Shown here piece after piece: positions 13,701-25,000 of a stretch of DNA of 64,000 nt; position 1 is the first letter of the stretch; every line of letters starts with the position of its first letter. The stretch is from Klebsormidium nitens (taxonomy: Eukaryota; Streptophyta; Klebsormidiophyceae; Klebsormidiales; Klebsormidiaceae), in assembly GCA_000708835.1 (NCBI GenBank), contig DF237429.1:1-64000 (forward strand), in the 5' to 3' direction. The notes below the pieces were generated by a model that searched no databases, was not told where the DNA came from, and saw nothing but the letters and a program-made list of their open reading frames with translations. The position numbers were made by a program, and so were the translations under genes.

Positions 13701-15053
13701 ATCACAGTCAGTCGAAAGCCTTGATTGGAGATGGGACCAGGTTCGAATGAAAGCGCTGTACTTTTATCAGCAGGCTTAGCCTCGCTGAACGTCTCCAGTC
13801 TCTCTGTCAAAAGAACAAATCAGAACTCTCCTCATGTGGAACTCCCAGGACAAAGAAGGATACCCAAAAACACTTGCAGCAAACCTGCCCAGGCAGGAAT
13901 GCGTCCTCTCAAATCTTAGCACTAGATGTAATGAGATAATCTGCATCTTTAAAAGTGCCCCTTACCCCGGCTGGCCGTCCCTCTCCGGCAGCACCACCTC
14001 AAACTCGTTAATCTCCTGCGGCAACTGTTTGGCCGTGAACGCAATTTTGTTGCCGTCAAAGGCCAGCAGGCAGTTCCCCAGCCCCGAAACCCTCTGGGTG
14101 GACTGCAGTTGTTGCATGATGGCGCGGCGGACACCTTTGGAAGACACTTCGCCGTCACCGCGAGAAGGGGTCTCCCGGATGACCACCTGCGCAGATAAGA
14201 GGTGCGTATGCTTAGTTCTTCTTTTCAATTGTACGTGGCATAATCCTGCAAGATTTTGTCCATGTATGCATTGTGCGTTGTACTATTTTCTATAGAGAAG
14301 AGACGCAAGGGCAAACGTTCCTTGGTTCATGTAAGTAATCCCATCAACCTGCCTTGAACCTGAGGTCGCCACTGTTGTTGGGTTGTGCCACACGCGGAAA
14401 GGATCAATGACAATGTATGTATTGTGCCAGGGCCGCTGCAATACCAAAACTCAAGTTGGGCTACTGAAATAAAGCCCCTTTGTCTACACAAATCAAGCTT
14501 TCAACAGGGTTGTGGGCATACTTACATCGTGCTGGTATAGAAACTCCTTGTTGCACTTGGCCAGAAAATAGTTCGTCCGCACGACAGCCCGCTGCCCCAC
14601 TGATCCAAACCCGGGCCGCCTCATTAGAGTAACTCCCTTGAGACTCTCCGGCACCTCAAATGGTTTCTCGCCCTCCGATCGTCTCTGGGTCCCATGTGCC
14701 AACGAGAGTTGCCCCAGCTCTTTTTGTGCTTCCGCAGCCCCGCTCGTTGAAGCCTGCATTGCCTCCCCTTGTGGCATTGCAGCTGGGGGGGCTCCGCTAG
14801 CTGCAACAGCACCCCCCCCAGACGGTTGTGCACTCAAGACGCCCATTTCCTCCCTTTGTATGATGGCAGGTCCTCCGGCAGGCCGGTTGCCCTGTCCTCG
14901 CCCAGGGGAGGGGCCTCTCCCCCGCCCCCGCCCCTGCCCCCGCCCCCGCCCTTGCGCCCCCCCAGCATTGGGGTTTGTGGGAGGTGCCGGCCCTTCGCCG
15001 CCGGCTGGTGCCCCTGCTGCCTTCTTTTTCCTCGGCATTGCAACGACTTGCAC
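4752..15053 (-). CDS. AGO: Argonaute, slicer-competent
   Basis: The protein binds small RNAs and cleaves or represses complementary RNA. Twenty-two exons, 5' to 3': 15053-14526, 14186-13966, 13288-13136, 12675-12533, 12115-12003, 11485-11397, 10999-10870, 10554-10438, 10156-10049, 9705-9634, 9367-9245, 8960-8786, 8349-8228, 7912-7796, 7546-7508, 7123-7020, 6705-6643, 6381-6318, 6059-5930, 5596-5523, 5286-5160, 4939-4752. Every junction keeps frame, giving 999 residues. Order: Gly-Arg-rich N-terminus (about 32-56, typical methylarginine and Tudor-binding sequence), N domain (RPGFGSVGQ), linker, PAZ (about 349-470), MID with YGDLKR, Q673, K694 and K698 of the 5'-phosphate pocket, and PIWI. The catalytic tetrad is complete: D735 (GADVS), E811 (DGVSEGQF), D875 (VVDTGITHP), H945 (YYAHLAA). 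The protein ends in MYYC, as plant Argonautes end in MYFC or MFYC. Met6 (MPRKKK) is an alternative start. The clade within plant AGOs is unresolved. Confidence 0.94.
5732..5766. repeat. 20-bp-period direct repeat in an AGO intron
   Basis: The 15-base unit AAACAACAACCGGAC occurs at 5732-5746 and again at 5752-5766. It lies in the intron between the AGO exons at 5930-6059 and 5523-5596, and looks like a simple local duplication. Confidence 0.7.
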
Positions 15054-16983
15054 ACGAACAGGTCTTTTAGCAGGGTTGACTGCGAAAGGCAGCTTGCATG
15101 CGGACCTGGAGGCGGCTGATCAGCACCAAAGAGCTGAGAACCGAACGCGGAATTCTGCCTAGCTCACCTTTGAAGCTTTGTAGCGATCAAGGGGGAGCAC
15201 CCTGTGCAAGCTCCGCTTCCCCGCGCGAGCAACAGGCTAGCGTGAATTTCACGCTCAGACGTCGACATATTTTCGATCTTGGAAGTTCGTTGCCTTGGCG
15301 TCCCACCATATTCACAGCCATGCAAACCTGTCTCAAGTACCGTACTGTAGCCTTCCACTGGAGTCTGGGTGTGGTTGTTTTGTTTAAAATTGTACCGGTG
15401 GTAGTATGGCAGTGGTACGCTTCAAAGTACATAGTACAGTAGCTAGATACGTTTTGCACGAGTGAAACTGTCACGTTTTACAACTGCTCAAGATCAACGA
15501 TTCGAGATTAATTTCATGCAACCAAGTGGCTGTCTATGCCGTCCGATCTCACACTAACGTGGTTCGAACGGATGAGGAATCACGTGAACCCATCCTGTAG
15601 TTGTGGAGGGCACCGGGCTGACACTTAGGTGGCTCTATTTTGCATCAGAAAGGCTCATGAGGGTCCACATGGACGTTGGTATCAAAATCAATGATTCTCA
15701 AGTTGTACCGCTCTGACTGAACTGTCACTGCCATACTCACTGTACGGAACTACTTTGCCTTGTTGTAGTATCTTCACACAGAAGCTTTGGCTTTGCGTGA
15801 TATTCCAAGCTGACTTTCAGCTAGATTTGCGCTGTCATGGTGTGCTTTTTGCACAGCTCACGCTAGCAAAAAGCGTCCTTTGCATCGGTAGAACATTGAA
15901 TGCACGCACGAGCATCAACCGTACTAGTGTTTCCTTTCTTCCTTGTATAGCACCTCAGAGGCACCAGCTTCTGTAGCAAAGCTCAGGAGAGGTAGAGCTT
16001 GATCGCATGCGCTTAGAGGGAGAGACATCTAGTGGACTTTCAAACGAAGAGCTTTTCCTTCACCTTGGAAGGTGGAGTAGTCGCCTACAGCTCACCTGGT
16101 GAATGATGTGAAGGAAAAGATCGCCATCTCTTTGCAGGGCTCCCAACGAAGCGTGATCGCAAAGGTGCTAGCTGTTAGAACTTCAGCTCTAGATTCACCA
16201 CCTCGGAAACCTAGAAGATCCTTCCGGCACGTACATTGCACATGTCGACTCTATCCGTGCCAAGAATCGCATAGGCTCTGTAAGTCAACAGAAACTCAGT
16301 CCTTAGCAGGTCTTAGCGTTGCTGTCATTTGTCCCACCTTGGACCAAGGGCCAACAAGCTGTGATTGATACTGCTTTTGCACAATGACACCACTAAGAGC
16401 TGCTAAGCTGACCTTTCTGGGAGTTGTAGGTGAGTCTCCTCTGATCGACCACTTTCTCATGACACGCAATCTTGGACCTAAACTCATGGATGTACTACAT
16501 GAAGCGGTCCTTTTTGCAGGCTTTGAATACTTTGCATCGTGTGGTGTGGTTGGTGGTGGTTGCTCAAGGCAGCATCTCTGACATCTTTCCACCTTGAAAA
16601 TGTGCAAGAAGCTTGATCTGGAGGATCACAGGAGCACATTTCAGTTTGCATCAACAATTGCCTGAGGAATCCGCAAAGTAGAGTAAAAAGCTCTATCCAA
16701 CTAAGTACTGACACTAACTGTGCCTCCCCGCCCTTGTTTGATGCAGCTTCTTTATCTTTGGTCTCTGCTGGTTATAGTGTACAAATAAGTGGAGGCCCTG
16801 TTGGAGAATTGGTGTGCAAGCAAGCATCCTGCACGTGAGAAACCTGTAATCCAGTAACAAGCAAAGACAATATGGCAAGGCTCGTCTTCCAGCTGCATTG
16901 CTTCCACACAAATGTGTGTCCAATTTCTGACAAAGTCGATTATTCCACAAAGTTTCAATTGATGTATGTAGATCTTTACCCGT
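15054..16983. other. AGO upstream region, no supported gene
   Basis: This 1.9-kb stretch lies upstream of AGO and should contain its promoter. It is more AT-rich than the flanking coding DNA. I find only short unrelated open frames on both strands, without family-like sequence or paired splice sites. A leader for the doubtful gene starting at 16984 could also lie here. Confidence 0.5.
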
Positions 16984-17794
16984 ATGGAAAGGTTTTGTTG
17001 GAAGAATGTTGTGTTTGAAATGGCTGAGTTTGATGCCGTCCTGACCGTTGACACAATCTGCTATATCCAGGAACAATGTCTATCCCTGGACTTTTCCACA
17101 ACTGCTGTATTTGCTCTTTCCAGGGATGTAACGGTACAATTAACTACGGATCAGCTGTCGCTGTTCTATTACCAATTTAGTGGGGACAGCGTCTTTGCTG
17201 GTCTGAAATGGCAGCAAGTGCCAACAATGGTGTTTACTAAGACGACGCCGCTTGTTCTGAGGAATGTGTCACAAGGCCACCAGCTACTGCAGGTGAGCCA
17301 ATTGGGGTTCTTGAGAAATTTTTGCAGATCATTGGTAAGTAAGGAGGCCTCTACCAAGTCTGATGAAGACCTTGTCACATAACAGATTGTCCAGATTAGA
17401 GGCAGAAACCTCCAGGAAGGCAGACGCCTACCAGCGGCAGGGTTGGGTTCTTGGACTCCTTTGCTCCTTGATTTTCATCGCCGCATATATCAAGTGCATA
17501 GCTAACCTGTGAGTGGCAAACTGGCCGTTGCAGGTGAAGGCCGTCAACTTGAACAAGCAAGAGTCCAGTGTCGCGTCCTTTGAGTGGGACCAGACGTACA
17601 TCTTGCGCTACACCAACTATCAACTGTACTGGCCAAATGACAACACCCCATACGTTCCCGGCCTGTTGCGGCGTATGTCTACTCTCACCCCAACCAACGC
17701 CGCGGGCCCCCCTGTGTCGGTCTGGGATTACCCTGTCCCGCCGCCAGCGAGTCCAGCCACTTTGGTCGAGCAGAGCGGCGTGCTCCTTTCATGA
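16984..17794 (+). CDS. Possible short gene or remnant with an Ig-like extracellular repeat
   Basis: The model is two exons, 16984-17292 and 17534-17794, joined by an in-frame GT-AG intron, for 189 residues. Met13 (17020) is an alternative start. I do not recognise the whole protein. The part crossing the intron (VSQGHQLLQ, then VKAVNLNKQESSVASFEWD) matches the end of a common extracellular Ig-like repeat, of the form 'L.NLS.G.HTL.VRA.D..GN.D.TPAS..W.VD'. The usual Cys pair is missing and no signal peptide is visible. A pyrimidine-rich stretch ending in an AG just before 17125 could be an intron acceptor instead, so the start may belong to a longer gene. It could be a real small gene, the end of a larger gene, or a degenerate copy of a repeat protein. 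Confidence 0.33.
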
Positions 17795-19096
17795 GCCCTT
17801 CTCTTGACAGCCGGGAACAAGTATTCTCTTTTAAGGTAGGAGCAGGGGGCCAAGGGGACATTTATTGAGATTGGTCATCAGACCGATAGGCAACATCGTT
17901 GTTGCTCCTGGCCAATGCAAGTGTTTGGGCAACGTGTGAAGAAGCCGCGGCGGCTTGTGGCTGGCAGCTCGGATCGAATTGTCTGATTCAAAGCTCCAGG
18001 CTAAGCGCGTTGGCCACTCCCCCAAAATTGCGTGATTTTCACATCGAGCGCGAGAGATGTACGTTTGCTTGTCAACCAGCGTGCCCGCTAATAGTATTGA
18101 TCGATACCGACGGCTTGTAGACTTGCACCCAAAAGACCGCGCCTAACGCAGGAAGTGTACGATATACTCGGTGAATCATATCGTCCGGTGGAGCTACTGG
18201 CTCTACGTTCCAAGGAGGTCTAATTTTGATTTTGATTGAAAGGCATTCATCGGACAACTTACTAACAGAGGGTAGGAATCCTTCAGATCGGCCTTTTTCG
18301 AAATGAGTCTTGTAGTATCCTTTCTCACATGTTTGAATGTCCATAATTCAGCTGGATCTCAGAGCGAGGCCCAATTCTTAGCTCATACACTGACAGCGCC
18401 CATGCAACATGCTAGGCGGCCGCGCCGTCCATCCGATGATCACTGGTAGATTCATGATTGAAAGCTCCTGCTAGACGGGCCGTCAAGTTTGGAAGTCCTC
18501 AGCTAACTAGCAACTCGAATTATGAATATTTCACAATGTCTTTATGCAGTTACCAACGTGTAATGCTTATACGTCAGGTAATATAATGCAGATCGAGGAT
18601 CCCCTAGCTTGATCGACGGTCACCACGTGGCCGCCGGCCCGCGCATCGAATCATTGCAAAGGATCTTACCGTCTGGTCGTTGAGGATCTCTCATGGGCCG
18701 TGATCGTGACCTCGATATCTAGTCCGACTCGACCCTACAGTTAAGCCAACAGTTGAACAACATCAATCTCCTAAGCTAGCTGGCATCGACGTCTAGCATC
18801 GGCACCTCAAGCCTAAACTAAGCTGTCTGCCACACGAGTGACAACGTCAAATGTGATCTATAACGCTTGAGGGTAATTTGCATGCATGCGAAGTCATTCA
18901 ATAATCAAGCCTGGCAACAAAACATAGCACGGCTTTTGCATTATGATTCAACTACTGACACCGAAAGGGGTTCCAAACAATGCACCCAAGGCCGGTATAA
19001 AACCACGTTCGTCCGGTTACAGCTAGCTCCATCCTATTTGCTGCTCGAACGTTCAATCTTCAGTAGCGTGACTGCCTGAAGCTCCCCCTTGTCGAA
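17795..19096. other. Intergenic, nothing recognised
   Basis: This region lies between the doubtful gene ending at 17794 and the 3' end of SNAPC4 at 19097. Only short open frames without protein character are present. It probably holds the SNAPC4 3' untranslated region. Confidence 0.55.
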
Positions 19097-22000
19097 TCAT
19101 GTATTCCGTTTGCTGTTGCGCAATGATCTCCTTGGTTCCGTATCAGTAAGCCTCGTTTTTCTTGTCGAGGACCGATCCTGAACTAGCTGGTCCGACTTCG
19201 CCTCCCGCGGCGGCGCCTGCTTGCCTCGCACCTTCTCAGCCCCTCGTGTTCCTGTCCTCGGGTCCTTCGATGGTAGCGTCGCCGCCCGACCCTCTTGCGT
19301 TGGCGGCCTTTTCCGCTTTTTCTTTCCGGACGGCACTCCTCCGCCTTCCCGCTTGTCTCCCGCACGCAAACTGCGTTCCTGCTCCGGAACTCGCTTCCCC
19401 GCGGCCTCTAATTCCCCCTCTCGCTCGCGCACTTTTGGCACCCCCCAGACCGCCGCCTCTGCTCGCCCCTTCCTCCCCCTTGTTTCGCGCCCGCCCGGCA
19501 GCTTCCCGTCAGGTGACGTCACGTCGTTGCCGGGTTCGGCATCTGCGGCAGTCTTCTTGGCTCGTGTCCGCTTCTCGGGACTGCGCGCCGGCGCGCATAC
19601 CCGCCCATCGATTTCTGATTCTTCCGAACATTCTGAACCTTCGGTACCCGATACCTCGTCTATGTCTGCCGACCCCAGTCTACTGGTCCGTTGACGTGGT
19701 TTGCTCTCTTTCTCTTCCCGGACGTCTACCCCAGTCTCCTCTCCTGCACTACCCCCGTCTCGAGAAACTCTCCTCAAGGATCTCGTAGGCGACACGCTTT
19801 TCTTCCCATTCTCGTCCCGCTTTCCCGGTCCAACCTCCCCAACCCCACCGTCCCTCTTCTTTCCTTCGCCCCGCTCTCGTTCGCTTCGTCGTGTCCCTCG
19901 CTCCCCACTCCTTGTCACGCGTGCCGCGTCCTGCATGTGTGTGCTCCTCGTCATACGCCCCGGCTCCTTATTCTTGTCCAACTTCCCTTTCACTTTTCTT
20001 CCATCTTTCTTCTCCCCCGCTTGCACAATCGTTTCGTTGTTACCTTTCGCCCCTTCCACTCTCCCCTTCTTCCCCCTCCTCTCTCCCGGCCCTTTCTCAG
20101 CACCTTCCCTCGTCCCTCCCCTCTGTTGCTCGTCACCTTCTTCTCTCCGTCGTTTCCTCGTGCTTGTGACCAGTTCCTGGCGACTCCGGGTCACCCTGAC
20201 CACCTCCGTCCCTTCTTCGGTCCCCGTTCCTTCTTCCACCTTTCCCCTCTTGGCAGGCCTCCCTTGGCTGCCCTCCGGCTCCGCCGCGCGCTTCCTCCCT
20301 GCCTTTTTCCGCTTCCCTTCCGTTGCGTTCCGTTCCAAATCGTCAGCCCCCGAGTTGCCGCTTCTCTCTGTCACCGGCCTCCCCACAGCCCTAAGCCGCT
20401 GAGAGCTTCTTCCCCCGGGGCTTGCCCCCTGGGCTCTGCTTCCGCGAGCTTGTTCCGCTGCTTCCCCGTCCGCTCTTTTTTCCGCTCTTTGATCGCCCCC
20501 CTTCCGAGCCCCCCGACCCACCGCCGCTTTCTTTTTCGCATCCTTCTTCCCTCGCGTCGCTCCCCGCTGCGCTTTCCCGTCCGCTTGCACGGCCCCCTTC
20601 TTCGCTGGCCCCACCCGCACCCCAACTCTCGCGCCCCGCCCTCCTTTCTTTTGTGCACCTTTGCCGGTAGCAGTCCCGACCCCCTCGTCTTTCCTGACTT
20701 TCTTCGAAACTGGTCGCTGCACTTTTGCCCTCCCCACTTGCGTTTCTTCGCGGCCCCCATGCGCCGCGGCTTTCCTTCCCGTCCCTTCCGCCCCTGTCGC
20801 CGCATCTTCCTCCGCCTTCTTCCGCTGCTTCGCCTCTTTCTCCGCTTCTTTCTCCCGCATCCGTTTCGCCCGCGCTTCCTCCCTTTCTCTCCTCAATGTC
20901 TCCTTCATCGCTTCTCTTTTCTTTTGCGCCTCGTCTCTTTCTTGCTGTAACCTCCTTCGCGTCTCTTCCCTCGCTCTTTTCCGTGCCTCTTCCTTCCGTT
21001 TTCGCTCTTCCTCCTTCCGCTGCCGCTTCTCCTGTCGCTCCTGCTCCTTCCCTAGCCGCGCCGCCACCCGCTCCGCCGCCGTGCCGTTCCTCTCTTCCGC
21101 TGCCTCTCGTTCCGCCCGATCCGCTGCACGGCGCCTCCTGTCTTTCTCCCTTCTCTGCGCCAGTCTCTCTTCTAGGGTGAGCTTTGGTTTCGACACTCTG
21201 ACGGCAACGGGTCCTCGCGGCGCCCCTTTGGCCCGAGCCCCTGTTCGCTGGTCGCCTCTTATTTGACCTACTCCTAAATGTCCGTTTGCTTGCGCTATAA
21301 CTGGAGGGGGTTGGCTTGCAGTCACCGGCCGTGCTACGGGAATGACCGGCCTGCGGAGAAACGAAGTTGAATTCAGCATGCGAATGCCAAACCTTGCGCA
21401 AAAAATCGAGGGCGACCTACCTGGTTAGCGAGACTTCTGGAAGAATAGCACATTGTCCCCGACATGGATCAAACTCTTCCTGCGTTGAATTGGTTCTTCC
21501 GATAGTCAGGCCCGCCCAAGTGACTGCCATTCAAAAGTTGACAGTTGAGTGTAAGAGCTTCCGGCAAGAAAGGCAACTTCTTCAATTCACGAGTTGAGGT
21601 TGCTGCAAACAGATTGTAGAATCTCGGATTGATACAGAAATCTCAATTCGAACCGAGATTGATTAAGAAAGCCAGCTCTCTAGTCCCCCCGACACACACT
21701 CCAACTCCCAACGTTCTCAAAAGTAAAAAAGCAGCCACTCACTGCACATGCCGCTGCATAAAGTGCACGCTCTTCCCGTCGACCACCGCCGCGGGTTTCC
21801 CGGTCCGCCCCACGTGCGTCGGCTGCACCTTCTTCGCATGCACCAACCGCAAAACATTTGAAAGCCCCGGTTCCAAAGGCGGAGGAACCGCCTTTGAGAG
21901 CGCCAGGGGGGGCGGTAGCCGGCTCTTCCCCGTCTTTCTTATTCCCGCCGTTTCCTTTGCTTGCTTGGGCTTTCTGCCCCGTTTCGAATGACTGATCTCT

Positions 22001-25000
22001 GTGATTTTCTCGCGCGGTACGATGGCGGTCTTTCGCTTGGCCTCCCGGGCTTGAGCTGCTTCGCGCCGGCGGATGAGGCGCGATGCGTTCGAGTCGGCGA
22101 CGGTCAGTTGTAGCTCCGGGGGGGCAGCGGGCGAGGGAACGGTGGTGATTGGCTCGATCATCTTGTTAGTAACTAGGGCTTCGTAGTGCCTGCACGGGGA
22201 AAAGAGTGGATCCGTTAAGAACGCCTTCAGCCTAAGAAATATGGCGGACGTAGAGGTAAAGCGGGCAGCAGGAAAGGAAGTTGGGCTAGAGCACGCTTTC
22301 TGTGCCCATGCAGCCGACAGCAGCAGGGACAGAAAGATGGAGCCAAGGGCCAACAGGCCGTCTAACCGGCCGTTACACTCGACGAGATCACTTCCGAGCT
22401 CCGCTGACTGGCCTCGTCTAACAAAATAACTCGTTAATATAGTCCAGGTAACCAAGCCAAGTCTGACACGTCGGGTATGCCGACAGCCCTGGAAAAAGCA
22501 ATCCTGGACAGAGCAGACACCACTCCACGCTCGAATAGCCCGAGACGCTACGCCCAACAAGCATTTCACCATTTGCTGTCCAGCGGCGCATCCTCACTTT
22601 CGCAGCCTATCGTCGGTGCGCTTGAGCGGCCGCCCCGCGTTGAACTCGTCCGCGAGCTGCGCCCACTTGCCCGCCCCTAGTTGCCGCACCAGCGCCTCCA
22701 GCCGCGCGTCCTCCTCCGCTGTCCAGGGGGACTGGTCCACCGACGGGTCCAGCACGTTCACCCACCTGCGATCGCGTCAGCGGTGACGTCAGCCGATTGG
22801 AGCAGGAGTTCGTGCTGACGTCATGCATGATATCAACGAAAATTACGGGCCCTTCCGGCGACTTTGAACGGGAGGTAAAGGAACGCAGGGCCACCATTTC
22901 ATCCATTCTTCCCTCAAATCTTCACACCAACATGCTCACGACAAATTGAGAGAAGGAACCAGAAAAGACCAGGCTAAAAGACCAGGCTTCATAGAAAGGG
23001 TTGACCAACTGCAAAACCTAGCTTTTGCAAACAGGAAATTCGAATTCCTCCCGAATCTGCTCATGCCAGTGCCCACAGATACTTTGTTGTATGCACAGAT
23101 CCCACTGGTCAGCACGAAGGAAACAGCTCATACATCTCACATCTTTCTGTATCGGAGATCAATGTGCAAGCCCTTGCAAATCATTCTGTGATACGTGTCG
23201 GGCTCACCTCTCCCTGCACTGCGGGTCCGTCCTTGTGCCCACGACTTCGGCGACGTGGACCCAGGAGGTGGTGCCAAATGCCGCCACTGCGTAGCGCAGC
23301 CGCAGGTTTTCCTCCTCCGTCCACAGCTGCTTACGCACGGGGCCCAGCCTGGAGAAATAAGCGCGGGCGTTTAAAAGGAAGGGGAATGACATTGTAAGCA
23401 CGTGAGGGCGTATGAACGCAAGCAAAAAGTTTTGCATTTGTAGGGACGCCTTCTTAGCAGATTCTCCTCGGCGACCTGTTATCATTGTCTCATTTGTCAG
23501 TATGTCGGTGGATTCGAGACTGTGCACAAGATTGCACTTTGCTGAGGAACTGCTCGTTGACGAGCTATCGAAACGAGCAACCGTCAACAGACTCTCTGGT
23601 GGCACCAGATTTCATGGAAGAGCCTGCTCCAGAAGAGCAGAGAAGAAGAACACGATGTTCCAGATTAACCGTCCGTTGGGCGACAGATCACCAAGGAACA
23701 CCCAGATACATAAGAAACGCGCTTGCTCACTTGTGTCTCCATTGCGCTGGTGGCCGTCCAGGCCCGCGGCGTTGCGCTGGCTCCGGCCGGCTTTCCATGT
23801 CGGGTACCGGTGTGCCAACTACGCCAGAGGATTCACAGGCACTGCAAAACGGGAACGCGCTCGGGTGAACAGACTCCAAGCCAGTAGCAGCACTGCGCCT
23901 TTAAACGCCAAAATCATGTTGTTTGAGCCTCTTTTTGAATCCTTTGTCGGGATGTGAAACATTTCGAAGCACTTTTAGCGCTACTGATTCCTTATCCTGG
24001 GGCCCGAGGACATGGACCCCCGACTTCCACGTCTGAATAGATCCACGACCGGAAGCGGTTCGTATCATTTCTTAGAGAGCAGGCACGAGCAAAGTGGACT
24101 TGCGAACGAGTACCGGCGCTTGGCGTTTTCGTGCCAGAGGCAGTAACAATCAACAAAGCGATATTCTGCTGACTGGCAGTAGGCAGTCCAAGTTCTTGAT
24201 CGACAATATTGCCAGCAATCTGCTTATGATCACTGTCTCTTCGTGTTACACCCGGTTGATCGACGGCTCAAATGGCACCTCACAAAGCTGAACTGCGACT
24301 GACAAGAAAGTAGCACGAAAGCGTGAACGGGAGTTTCTTCTAGGTTGGCATCTTCTGAAAAGACGATGCACCATGTAACGTGGCTCGCACGAGAGCCTTA
24401 CCTTGGCTCGGGCCTCTCTTCTCGGAGGTCTCGTTGGTAGTGCATCAAGCACGCCGCGGCGGTCCTCCCAGTCCCCAGCTCCGCAGCAACCGACACCTGA
24501 AAGCAAAGAGATTTAATATCAAAAATGATGTCCAAACAATCATTTGGAAGATTCTACGCGGCTGTACACGTCGAGCGGAGCACGATTATGTTGGGGACGT
24601 GAGACATATTTCGAAGCTTTTTCGAACTTGACTTCCATGCATCTCGAAAGCCGAGGCTAACAAATTTCGTCGTCTAAATTTTCAGATCACGATAAGATGC
24701 AGTCTTGATAGCGGAGAAGCCAGAAGCACCGGACTGCAGCTCTGCATTCTGCGGGCGCGTCGGAAGACAAGACTCAACAAGGAACAAACCAACGCATGAG
24801 GACGCAGACACGGAAATACGTTCTTAAAATCTGCTCACCCAGTCGTGTCCCTCGTGCTTAGTCACGAGCTCCTTTAGTTGCTCGTCCTCATCGAGGGTCC
24901 ACGGACCGCGGTTGATCCCCGGAGCGCAGTCGGCGGTCCAACTGCACGTGCAATTTTTTTTCACCAGCTAAGAAGCAAGAGCACTGAGTTCGCATCCAGC

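Noticed and set aside
19691-20950. Long plus-strand open frames (up to 419 codons) rich in Pro, Ser, Phe and Arg
   Set aside because: They are the antisense of the Lys/Glu/Arg-rich SNAPC4 tail. The biased composition suppresses stops, and the minus-strand frame fits the splice phase from the upstream exon.
20391-21401. Second long minus-strand frame, Gly/Arg-rich
   Set aside because: It is out of phase with the splice into this exon and overlaps the better SNAPC4 frame.
23740-23830. Extra SNAPC4 exon with a possible donor
   Set aside because: No acceptor and frame together fit both neighbours, and the neighbouring exons already join in phase with proper Myb repeat order.
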